From the NCBI GenBank assembly GCA_012845835.1, contig JABAKD010000015.1, forward strand, positions 2,721,109-2,785,108: a stretch of 64,000 nucleotides of DNA. The letters run 5' to 3'. This document shows, one piece after another, positions 56,401 to 64,000 of this stretch. Position numbers and translations under genes: made by a program. The stretch is from Undaria pinnatifida. Taxonomy: Eukaryota; Sar; Phaeophyceae; Laminariales; Alariaceae. The notes under the pieces are model-generated. The model saw only the letters and a list, made by a program, of their open reading frames with translations. It did no database searches and was not told the origin of the DNA. The first letter of the stretch is position 1, and each line of letters begins with the position of its first letter.

Positions 56401-57486
56401 GGCCCAGCTTCAACAAAATGGTTGAATTATACAATTGTCCTTAACCCCATAGCATTTCACCCACGTTGAGGGGGAGATACGGCTTGGAATATTGTGGGAT
56501 ATTTATTGCAGTTTACACGGGATAAATCCTATGCGTCGTTAAAGCCGGGTACCAAAGGCATGACTAGCGTGAACCCTAACCTTAACCCCGACCGCCTGGG
56601 AAAATTCTCAGAAATAAAAAAGATGTCCCAGGTATACAGTAGGGGTTCCCTCTACAAGGCGGTCTGGGTAAGGTGATGTCCCGATATAAGGCGGTCGAAA
56701 TCGATTGGCGTGACTGGGGTACTTACGGGTTACACTGACTTTGCGGATGGGAAAACACATGACGCCTGGGGTACTTACGGGTTGCTTGCTAGAACCAATC
56801 GATTGATTCTACGATACCCCCCCCCCAAAACCAGCGGTTTTCTTTAACGAACGTTTCATGGCTGCTCGACACCAGAAAAGAAGCGTTGAAAAGAAAAAGT
56901 GTCTTCATGTATTTTATTGTTTGCGGAGGGCTATCGAACGATGACGTCGGGGCGGCAAGGGGCGCCGTGTTTCAGAAGATACGGCCGGTATCATGGGAGT
57001 TGGTTCCAAAACCGGCGATTTCGACAAAAGTTGCGGGGGATACCGTAGATCGACTCAATCCTAGTTTTTTTCGTCCACCGATTTGCAGCGTAACGACTCC
57101 AGCAATCAACATAACAATCGGCAAAGCAATCAACGACAAAAGCAACGTACCTGGTAAGCAAGAGGAACGTCACCGACGTCGAAGAAGGGATAATACGTAA
57201 AATAGCCCCCCACCAGAGAGTCATCCTGGCGGGGTTCGGGAGGAAAACATTCGTAAGGAAAACATCCGTGATAGCCGCGACAAATGGTCCTAAAAAAAGC
57301 GTTGTTCGTGTTTCTTTGCGCCATCCTTCGACAGGGGAACATGGGGCGCCTATCAAAGCCGTGCTCGGAATGCTACTGAAGCGTCATCAATCCCGACGAT
57401 GTGGTATCTTTAGTGACGCCCTCACGTAGTATATACGGCGACCACAAATAAATGTGCGATATTTAGCAAGAAACCGGGCAAACAAG
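56401..57486. other. No confident gene; short telomere-like words
   Basis: AACCCTAACCTTAACCCC at about 56572-56590 resembles degenerate telomere repeats but is too short to mean anything. GACGCCTGGGGTACTTACGG is reiterated (56712, 56762). A C run is at 56818. Confidence 0.4.
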
Positions 57487-58568
57487 TGTTAAGTTAAAGG
57501 TGGGGGGCACAGAGTGCCCCCTGCAGGTCTGCCAATTGAGCAGGTCCTCGGAGAGTACTCACTTTCGTTCCTTCGCAGAGATGTAGCTTTATTCGTTTCC
57601 ACCAGAGCCCGGGATAGCTTCTGAGATCGGAGGCACGTGCCTCCGATCTATTTCCTAACTTTCCCGAAAATAAACCGCCAACCTTATCATACGAAACCCA
57701 TCCAAATGATCTCAAATTCGGATACTTACAGGCCTTTCGAGGCCGTATCTTAACACTAGCCCACCCTGATGAGTCGCATATGCAGAAATATGAGAGATTC
57801 GGGGAAACTCCGGTTCTACGAACTAGACCATGAGTCGAAGATGCGGCTCCTCAAAACCCACTCCCACACCTCTAACCGTCTGGCTATGGAGCCAGGAACA
57901 CGCGAAGAAAAGCAGTAGAAAGAAACGAAGACCCTACAACAAGGCAATAGTCACCCATCAAAAACCTGCCGCATGCCGCCGGTGTGGCGGGGGGGGCAGA
58001 AAGGGCTCTAGAATCTGCCGCATGCCGCCGGTGTGGCGGGGGGGGGAGAAAAGGCTCTACGGCAAACCGACCACAGAAAAGTTACTATGGCGAGGCGAGC
58101 CCTCGTCGATATGGAGGGGAACACAGGCGCTAACACAAGGGAGAAGTCATGCGAAAAACCTCCCGCGGGCCATCGGCAAGGCGGGGGGTTAGACAAGGAA
58201 ACGACAAATACCCAGGATGGAAGGTGGCAACACCTACAGCCTCGCTAGGGGAGGAAGTGTTTAGATTGATTTTATTTTTGTCCTGCCGTCGACGCCACAT
58301 GTTAAATTAAAGGTGGGGGACACAGAGTGCCCCCTGCAGGTCTGCCAATTGAGCAGGTCCTCGGAGAGTACTCACTTTCGTTCCTTCGTAGAGATGTAGC
58401 TTTATTCGTTTCCACCAGAGCCCGGGATAGCTTTTGAGATCGGAGGCACGTGCCTCCGATCTATTTCCTAACTTTCCGGAATATAAACCGCCAACCTTAT
58501 CATACGAAACCCATCCAAATGATCTCAAATTCGGATACTTACAGGCCTTTCGAGGCCGTATCTTAACA
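57487..58568 (-). mobile_element. 269-bp-LTR element (TRIM type), minus strand
   Basis: LTRs 57487-57755 and 58300-58568 are both 269 bp, start TGTTAAG and end CTTAACA, with about seven differences. On the minus strand, two bases after the 5' LTR (58300), lies the primer site TGGCGTCGACGGCAGGA (58297-58281); purine-rich AGGGTGGGC lies near the 3' LTR. The interior (544 bp) has no polymerase. CAAG and CAAA flank the ends, a 4-bp duplication with one mismatch. Each LTR carries a perfect 24-bp palindrome (half site GATCGGAGGCAC). A minus-strand AATAAAG in the LTR is a possible poly-A signal. The interior includes an imperfect inverted repeat CTGGCT..AGCCAG near 57880. Confidence 0.88.
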
Positions 58569-58913
58569 CAAACAACCCTGACCAAGCCATCCATCCGTAA
58601 ACCATCCACCATACATATGGTACATCAATATTATGGTGGAAACTACAGAAATACATATATAAAATAGATATGATAGATTACTTCAAAATTCCCCACCTAA
58701 AGTAAAAATACTTACACCAATCATTGAAGTGGAGAAAAACATTTGTTTATAAAAGAAAAGGACCCCCCCCATTAACAAACTTTACCCACATAGCATAGTA
58801 CAAGTACGAGTAAGCAGCTTCAAAATATGAGTACTGACTCGAAATTCGTCGAACTCACCTGACGTCCTAAAAATATGTTTATTTATTTATTTATTTATTT
58901 ATTAAATATTAGA
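58569..58913. other. AT-rich spacer with (ATTT)n
   Basis: 58877-58902 is a run of about six TTTA units. Nothing else is recognised before the B2 repeat. Confidence 0.6.
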
Positions 58914-59144
58914 TTTGTTTGATATCTTTCGAATTGCTTGGTTATTATTGTGTCTGTGACTTGGGAGGGAGAGCACCCCGAGAGACCAATCTACCGCAAC
59001 CAACCTTGACGGTATTCCACTGGTGGTCTCTACTCTAAATCCCGTCTCTCCCTCCGTTAACCACTAGCCAGGTCCCAACCGAAACCCATGCAGTCTAAGA
59101 CGACTGAGTCCCACCCACGGTACGATACCGTGGAAACTCCTCCA
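58914..59144 (-). repeat. B2 terminal repeat
   Basis: 231 bp, identical by eye to 59566-59796 (offset 652). On the minus strand it starts TGGAGGAGTTTCCACGGTAT and ends GATATCAAACAAA. It includes the inverted words GGTACGATACC and GGTCTCTCG/TGGTGGTCTCT. Confidence 0.9.
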
Positions 59145-59565
59145 TCCGACTCCTAAGTGAACCAACTGTTGTACATACCAATATCAATGAATTCCTAGTG
59201 CACAGAAATGAAGACAAACACAATTGTCATAAAATACACAGTTCGACATTTCCGCCCTCTCCTCACCTTCGAAAGAAAAAAGGGTGGGTGGGTGGGAGAA
59301 ATATCACGAGAGCCGACCTAATGCTGGGTCGCTGGCCGGCTACTAACACTTGCCTCTTCTCTGGTCGCACAGCCTACACGGTACCGTCCCTTGCCCTCCG
59401 ACGTGCGGGCTTACCTAGCTGCGCGAGTCAACCGAAGAGTGATGGCCACCAACTACCGTGTGGTGGACCGCTACCAGAGCATGGAACAACAACCCTAAAT
59501 TCTTTCGCGTCCAAACAAACCACGGGTTACGCCGCTTTCGGTTCCCGAAGGTCATAACCCTCTCC
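59145..59565 (-). repeat. Putative A2 segment between B repeats
   Basis: 421 bp with no second copy inside the window. On the plus strand a 119-codon frame (59198-59557) is open, but a frame antisense to the element in a terminal repeat is not expected to be a gene. In PAT-like elements this segment equals the 5' terminal repeat A1. Confidence 0.6.
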
Positions 59566-59796
59566 TTTGTTTGATATCTTTCGAATTGCTTGGTTATTAT
59601 TGTGTCTGTGACTTGGGAGGGAGAGCACCCCGAGAGACCAATCTACCGCAACCAACCTTGACGGTATTCCACTGGTGGTCTCTACTCTAAATCCCGTCTC
59701 TCCCTCCGTTAACCACTAGCCAGGTCCCAACCGAAACCCATGCAGTCTAAGACGACTGAGTCCCACCCACGGTACGATACCGTGGAAACTCCTCCA
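59566..59796 (-). repeat. B1 internal repeat
   Basis: 231 bp directly downstream of the recombinase stop codon (59819); identical to B2. Confidence 0.9.
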
Positions 59797-59818
59797 AACA
59801 CGAGGTCGCCGAAGACTG

Positions 59819-60920
59819 CTACGGTTTCCCCCATATAGTGCCTTGGCCTGGCTGTCTCTGGCCCTTTCCTGCTACAGCTAGTTTGCGAGAGACTTGTCCT
59901 GCGTCCTCTACGTTATTGCGAGTGTATACCTTGTAAGCATCAGACTTCCAACGTCCTTCGCGCTGGATTACTGGCTGGGGCACGTCGCCTCCGGCCGCGA
60001 GCACGGACGTACCTCCTATACGGAGAGAGTGTAGTGCAAACTCGTCGGGGTTGCGTCCCGACTGCGCCACAATCTCTCTCAACGCTCGCATCGCTTGGCC
60101 ATATCCCCATACTCTCACTCCGTTGTCACTACGATACGAGGCGAGGGGGGCGCGTTCGGGAAGCGCTGGATACCGCAACAACAGATCCACCATGAGGGCA
60201 ACGGCGCCGCCGCCGGTGCCCAAACCCGAACGCGGACCCCGCACCGCGGAACGTGTGCGCACGATGACGCTACCTGCTTGCCCCTGATCACCCTTGTGTC
60301 CTCGAAAGCGTACCTCCACGCGATCGGCCCGGTGCCACCGCAATATATCTAACTGGCTCTCTCCAGCAAAGAATGCAACATCACTACGTGTAAGGCAGTG
60401 TGCGGCGTGCACGACGCCTGCTGCGCCCGCGAACACCTCGTCCGACCGCATAATGAAAAAAATATGCCATACCCAAACAAAGCCACAGAACGCTACCACC
60501 ACTGCCCCATGACGGGGCTAGGCTTTTCCCTGCCAACAGCATCTCCCATGACACCGGGAGGCGTACGCGGCGGGCTGTTCTCGCGAGCGTGTGTGAACGT
60601 GAAATCCCTTTCAACGCGCTCTTCATCAAAGCCGACTTTGTAGGAAGCTCAAGACCCAAACCCACCCGGTGAAAATACTGTACGGCGGCAAGTTTACCAG
60701 AAATGGTCCCCCCTTGGTTCCCTTCAGATGCGGCACACCACGCCGCGAAATCGACCAGGGCCCATATCATGGCGCTTTCTGACTCCCCTGGATCAAGATA
60801 TGACTCGCTACCTATCAGCTCACGAAATTTTAACCAAGACCGGAAACCTGAGCCGTAAGTGCGTTCAGACGAGCCCGCAACTGACTGCCGGATGTACTGG
60901 ACGCTAAACTCCCGGTACAT
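59819..60920 (-). CDS. Tyrosine recombinase of the DIRS/PAT-like element (frameshifted)
   Basis: The enzyme would insert the circular DNA copy into the genome by strand exchange. The N-terminal part starts at ATG 60920 (SMYREFSVQYIRQSVAGSS) and holds the core-binding helical region (TYGSGFRSWLKFRELIG). It shifts +1 frame between about 60520 and 60490, near TGGGGCAGTGGTGGTA. All catalytic residues are in the second part (60502-59819): Arg in MRSDEVFA, His and Arg in HSLRIGG, Trp in GRWKSDAYKVYTR and the Tyr of VYTR. Length, about 360 residues in two frames, is normal. The frame break suggests decay or a base error; the start overlaps the end of the RNase H frame by about 90 nt, as is usual in these elements. 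Confidence 0.85.
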
Positions 60921-62062
60921 AGACCCGCACCCGCTTGCCCCAGGTCCTGCTCCTGCCACGCGATATCAGGACGACAATTGCGGAGAGCGGAAGGGATGGA
61001 TGCGCGATCCCATCGGGAGATCCCGTCAGCGAGGGTGTTCTTTACCCCTTTCACGTGCCGCGCGCGGAAACACCACACGCTACGCACTTCTAGCCATCCG
61101 GGCATTCGCATCAACGCCCCTGACCTTGGCTCTCTACCCGCGCGACACTGGTTGACCCAGTGTATTGCTGATTGGTTGTCTCCGCGCATTAGAATACTCT
61201 GGCGATCGTACTCAGGTTTTGCGCCTGCATGCACTACGAAAGCCCACGCAGTGACCACCATGCCTAGTAACTCTAGTACGTTTATCGACAGGTCATCTCT
61301 TCCGCATACGCGCTGTCGAAGACGTCTACGTATCCCTTCGTCAAAATCCATCCTCCACCACGCCCCCGACTCTAGGCAATACCCCCCCATAGCGTCGCCG
61401 GACGCGTCAGACCAAAGAACTCGAACGGGGGGTTGAAGGAAAAAACTATACAAGGGTGCGTGTAATGCACCCCTACTGTTCTGCAGTGCGCCTCCTACGA
61501 GCAGCCGCCAGAACGTAACGTCGGAATGAAATTCTGGCGTTAGCATGAGGGTTGTGCGTCTAGAGGGCCGCCTCATCTTGAGGTTGTCCCTCCACGGCTT
61601 ACTTGCCGACAGTCCTAATTGGTTGAGCATACGACGGACGAAAAAATCGCCGGGCCGAACTACTTCGCAAACGTGCAACAACTTCCCGGTTAACGACCGC
61701 AACTCGACCTCCGAGGCCGACACGCGGTCGTTCGGCCACTGGCGCAGCAAGTCACGAAGTTGAACGAGTTTGGCAGGTGGCAACGTTATCGTCATACCTA
61801 CCGTATCAATCTCCCAACCTAGAACCTCGAGCTTGGTGTCCCAAGACGTCACTTTGCGAGCCGCCAAGAGAGGCGGGTCCGTCTCGCGCCGGTTACCGAA
61901 CAAGCGGAAGTGGTCTGATGCGAGCGACGCCGACGCCAGCAAACACCGAACACCCCCCGTCAACCGTTGAACCTCGACCGAGATTGCGTCGTCGACGTAG
62001 AATCGGACGAAAAAAGGATCCTCCATCCCCCCCCCCTTCCCCCGGTGGAACTCTACATGCAT
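60830..62062 (-). CDS. Reverse transcriptase C-terminal half and RNase H
   Basis: 410 codons from ATG 62062. FVRFYVDDAI (about residues 20-29) is the catalytic YVDD of reverse transcriptase motif C, and VLGWEIDTVGMTITLP the following motif of the DIRS type. The RNase H domain follows: Asp in LWSDASGDAMGGY, Glu in NVLELLGMVVTAW, Asp in MRGDNQSAIHWVN and Asp in NTLADGISR. Motifs A and B of the polymerase are in the preceding frame (61893-63119), so a +1 shift is needed somewhere between about 62085 and 62000, where the sense strand has a run of nine G. The end overlaps the recombinase frame. Confidence 0.88.
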   Translation of the reverse strand: MHVEFHRGKGGGMEDPFFVRFYVDDAISVEVQRLTGGVRCLLASASLASDHFRLFGNRRETDPPLLAARKVTSWDTKLEVLGWEIDTVGMTITLPPAKLVQLRDLLRQWPNDRVSASEVELRSLTGKLLHVCEVVRPGDFFVRRMLNQLGLSASKPWRDNLKMRRPSRRTTLMLTPEFHSDVTFWRLLVGGALQNSRGALHAPLYSFFLQPPVRVLWSDASGDAMGGYCLESGAWWRMDFDEGIRRRLRQRVCGRDDLSINVLELLGMVVTAWAFVVHAGAKPEYDRQSILMRGDNQSAIHWVNQCRAGREPRSGALMRMPGWLEVRSVWCFRARHVKGVKNTLADGISRWDRASIPSALRNCRPDIAWQEQDLGQAGAGLCTGSLASSTSGSQLRARLNALTAQVSGLG

Positions 62063-63119
62063 GAGGGAGCGGGGAAGGCCGCTCCGCTACGGCTGCCGGC
62101 CGCACTACTACGTGGGCGGTCGCTGCTCGGCCCTGCGCCGTCACTACTGCGTCACGAAATGTTGTGTTGACGTGTGCATGCTCTAGTGTCGACGCGAACA
62201 GGCACCAGAAGCCGGGGGAGTTACGAGTACGCCACCCGAACTGCAAACGCCGGTCCACACCCACCATCACGTCAAACACATACCCAAACGTCGGCGAACG
62301 CCCGAACTCAACAGCAACTTGCCTGAGAGCGCTGGCCACATCCATCTTACTAAGAACAATGCGGGCGTCCCTACCGAACTTTCGCCGCAGGAATAAAATG
62401 CGCCATATCACATCGCGCAGCACATGGCCTAGTTTACAAGGTGGTGCTGTCGCAAAATCCGTGTCTGAGTTCACTCCCGGCCCCGACGAATGGCTGGAAA
62501 AGGTCAAATAATGAATTATGCGAATTTTTGACGTGGACGCAACGACACCTAAAGGAGATAAACGCAGGCCGGGGATAGACGCCGCAGCCTGTAAAGGGAA
62601 AACAAACACGTGCCCAAACTTCACATCTTGACCGATTTTCGCGAGAATCTGGTCGACATACGGCTCGACGCTGCTGTGGTTAGAGTATGCAAGCCCAGCT
62701 TCGATGTTCTCAACCCCGCCAACATGCACCGGCGCACCGTGTTCCGCAACATACACCAACTGGTCGACGTCCGGGAAACTTTTAATGTCTCCGAACCACT
62801 TCTGAATCATAGGTGCGTTTAGACGGTGCAGTGGTAACGCTACATCGAGATCCCGCATGCCTTCAAAGCTACCACCGTTGTACCGAAAAAACTTAAAGTA
62901 TGCGTCTGCAATGCCTCCCAATGTTCGCTTGAGGCACCCACGATCCCCCTCGGTCACCGACAAGTTCTCCCATGCCTCTAAGCAACGTTTCAAACTCTCG
63001 ATCACACCTGATCCGGATACAGGTTCCGACCCCGGGTGTACCGGCGGCGCCTCCCTCCTGGTAGCTGCAGCTCGATGTCCTCCCAGAGTTGGCCCCGCGG
63101 GTGAGCGGAGCCCGCACCC
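61893..63119 (-). CDS. Reverse transcriptase N-terminal half
   Basis: 408 codons open directly after an amber codon at 63122-63120 that ends the Gag frame; both are in the same frame. Motifs seen: SKIRIIHYLTFS (motif 2 region), LSKMDVASALRQV (motif A with catalytic Asp) and GWRTRNSPGFWCLF with LEHAHVNTTF (motif B region). After that the frame runs into Arg/Pro-rich nonsense while the next frame picks up YVDD, so the last 50 or so codons here are not real protein. No ATG is needed if translation comes from Gag by read-through; the first in-frame start-like codon is otherwise well inside. Confidence 0.85.
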   Translation of the reverse strand, partial: GCGLRSPAGPTLGGHRAAATRREAPPVHPGSEPVSGSGVIESLKRCLEAWENLSVTEGDRGCLKRTLGGIADAYFKFFRYNGGSFEGMRDLDVALPLHRLNAPMIQKWFGDIKSFPDVDQLVYVAEHGAPVHVGGVENIEAGLAYSNHSSVEPYVDQILAKIGQDVKFGHVFVFPLQAAASIPGLRLSPLGVVASTSKIRIIHYLTFSSHSSGPGVNSDTDFATAPPCKLGHVLRDVIWRILFLRRKFGRDARIVLSKMDVASALRQVAVEFGRSPTFGYVFDVMVGVDRRLQFGWRTRNSPGFWCLFASTLEHAHVNTTFRDAVVTAQGRAATAHVVVRPAAVAERPSPLPHACRVPPGEGGGDGGSFFRPILRRRRNLGRGSTVDGGCSVFAGVGVARIRPLPLVR

Positions 63120-63422
63120 CTACGGGTTGCTAGGTACAGCGGCAGTGCGAGCTGTCGAACCACCCTGTGCCCTGGCTTGTCCCCTGGCTTGCGTGCCGGC
63201 TTGTGACCCCCCGGCTCCCGCGCTAGGAGCGCGAGATCCATCGGATGCTGCAGCGCTGCCGCTGCGGTACTTCTTCGCGCGGTCGTGAAGGAATGCACAT
63301 TGCGGGAAACGGCAACCCTCCTTTTTGGCCCAACCGAAACAGTGCCTCGCCGTCTGCGTCTTCGCCCGCTTCGCCGCCGACGGGCCGCTTCTTGCCGAAC
63401 TTGACGTGCAGCCCGCGGACGA
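63120..63422 (-). CDS. Gag-like C-terminus with CCCH-type zinc finger (5' partial)
   Basis: 100 codons between two amber stops (63425-63423 and 63122-63120). Basic start, then a finger CFGWAKKEGCRFPQCAFLH (63341-63285) with spacing C-x8-C-x4-C-x3-H, then a Gly/Ala/Ser/Gln tail (SQAGTQARGQARAQGG). A nucleic-acid-binding finger just before the polymerase is where Gag is expected. The N-terminal part is missing: the sequence above 63423 is ATAT-rich, so the copy is either truncated or has an intron (TATGATAG would be an acceptor). Two other frames overlap; I chose this one for the finger and the shared frame with the polymerase. Confidence 0.6.
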   Translation of the reverse strand, partial: SSAGCTSSSARSGPSAAKRAKTQTARHCFGWAKKEGCRFPQCAFLHDRAKKYRSGSAAASDGSRAPSAGAGGSQAGTQARGQARAQGGSTARTAAVPSNP

Positions 63423-64000
63423 CTATCATACCACCCGTATATAACAATTAATATATATATATACATTGTATACCACCCGTATATAACAACTAATACATAT
63501 ACATTATATATATGATATATATATACCGGTTCGTAACCTGCTCGTATCCCAAATATATTTTGAACCATCGAATGCGGAGAACCTGGTACCAGGGGTACAT
63601 TCTACCTGGTACGCATCAAGTGTCCTTCCAACCCCCGTTCGACCCCGTCCGAATTTATATATATACGTATATATATATTGTATTTTTTTATTTTATTTTT
63701 TCTCCTCCGGTTCATCCATTTAATAGACGCTGTCGGAACTTACATCCGGTTCATCTAGCGCTTGAGTTGTCGTGCATACGCGATGAATACATGATGACGA
63801 TGACCAATATTTCACCGATTGACACGTAATTTCGCATCAGATTCATGACCATTCTTACCATGGTCTGCGTTTGTGATATATTCGGCACCATACCTGTGGT
63901 ATAGATATACACATACGTACGACGATGATTCGCGACTTGTCAGATCACATCTTCTGCTGTACCAGGTACTCGTACTACATAGCGACGGCTGCATAATTCG
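63423..64000. other. ATAT-rich sequence; expected 5' end of the element not seen
   Basis: Microsatellite-like TATATA tracts at 63450-63530 and 63650-63700, with CACCCGTATATAACAA twice (63433 and 63475). No match to the A2 segment is visible, so the element's 5' end is either beyond the window or lost. Confidence 0.5.

Larger units (their letters stand above)
58914..63422 (-). mobile_element. DIRS/PAT-like tyrosine-recombinase retroelement
   Basis: In minus-strand order: Gag piece (63422-63120), reverse transcriptase (63119-62000), RNase H (to 60830), tyrosine recombinase (60920-59819), repeat B1, spacer A2, repeat B2. There is no DDE integrase or aspartic protease, and a tyrosine recombinase is present; this set defines the DIRS order. 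The B-A-B tail matches the split direct repeats (A1-genes-B1-A2-B2) known for PAT, Ngaro and related groups. The matching A1 should lie above 64000. Frames change twice inside domains, so this copy is either decayed or relies on recoding. B1 and B2 look identical, so insertion was recent. Confidence 0.85.

Noticed and set aside
56572-56590. Telomere-like AACCCTAACCTTAACCCC
   Set aside because: Less than three degenerate units, no array, and well inside the window.
57765-57795. CTGATGAG followed 10 nt later by GAAA, a hammerhead-ribozyme look-alike in a short LTR element
   Set aside because: Stem II between the two boxes cannot pair (GTCGCATGCA), stems I and III are not found, and it is on the antisense strand of the element.
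59198-59557. 119-codon frame between the B repeats
   Set aside because: It is antisense to the element and lies in a terminal-repeat segment; no motif.
63002-63568. 188-codon frame over the Gag region starting in ATAT sequence
   Set aside because: Its start is microsatellite translation and it lacks the zinc finger ligands; the shared Gag-Pol frame is better supported.

Overview
This is a eukaryotic nuclear window, dense in transposable elements and poor in genes. The signs are plausible splice sites, LTR elements with tRNA primer sites, a hAT transposase, a tyrosine-recombinase (DIRS/PAT-like) retroelement, SINE-like repeats with RNA polymerase III boxes, and no operons. A stramenopile such as a brown alga is my best guess at the host, but that is inference; nothing seen is diagnostic.

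Layout. 0-5.7 kb is a modular repeat family punctuated by long C (or G) runs. It recurs at 26.3-27.4, 30.6-31.3, 33.8-36.4, 40.7-42.7 and 46.8-47.9 kb. In two places (31.3-36.4 and 38.8-42.7 kb) it has a long left half with tandem repeats of about 90 bp, so the whole unit is about 4-5 kb. 5.7-22.5 kb holds duplicated segments, minisatellites, MITEs, SINE-like repeats and a very small LTR element (377 bp, 85-bp LTRs, 4-bp target duplication). 22.7-25.6 kb is a broken hAT transposase gene whose zinc-finger exon is split by an intact, very young non-autonomous LTR element (490-bp LTRs differing at one base). 28.4-29.9 kb is a nest of elements inside elements. 57.5-58.6 kb is a third small LTR family. 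58.9-63.4 kb is a minus-strand DIRS/PAT-like element with a Gag zinc finger, reverse transcriptase, RNase H and tyrosine recombinase, and a B-A-B repeat arrangement at its 3' end.

Host-like genes. The only confidently recognised cellular gene is a GMC-family flavin oxidoreductase (49.6-51.1 kb, plus strand). Its first exon is not visible. Weaker candidates are a proline-rich exon at 9.3-9.7 kb (minus), a terminal exon with one membrane segment at 46.2-46.5 kb, and a 54-codon terminal exon at 48.0-48.15 kb.

How the parts relate. Three unrelated short LTR families (LTRs of about 490, 269 and 85 bp) all have TG..CA ends. A 4-bp target duplication is seen for each, though for the 269-bp family it is exact only at a chimeric copy. 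Two of them share nearly the same primer-binding site. None encodes a polymerase, so all must depend on enzymes supplied elsewhere. Many elements carry internal tandem arrays, and elements have inserted into one another, giving a readable order of events around 29 kb.
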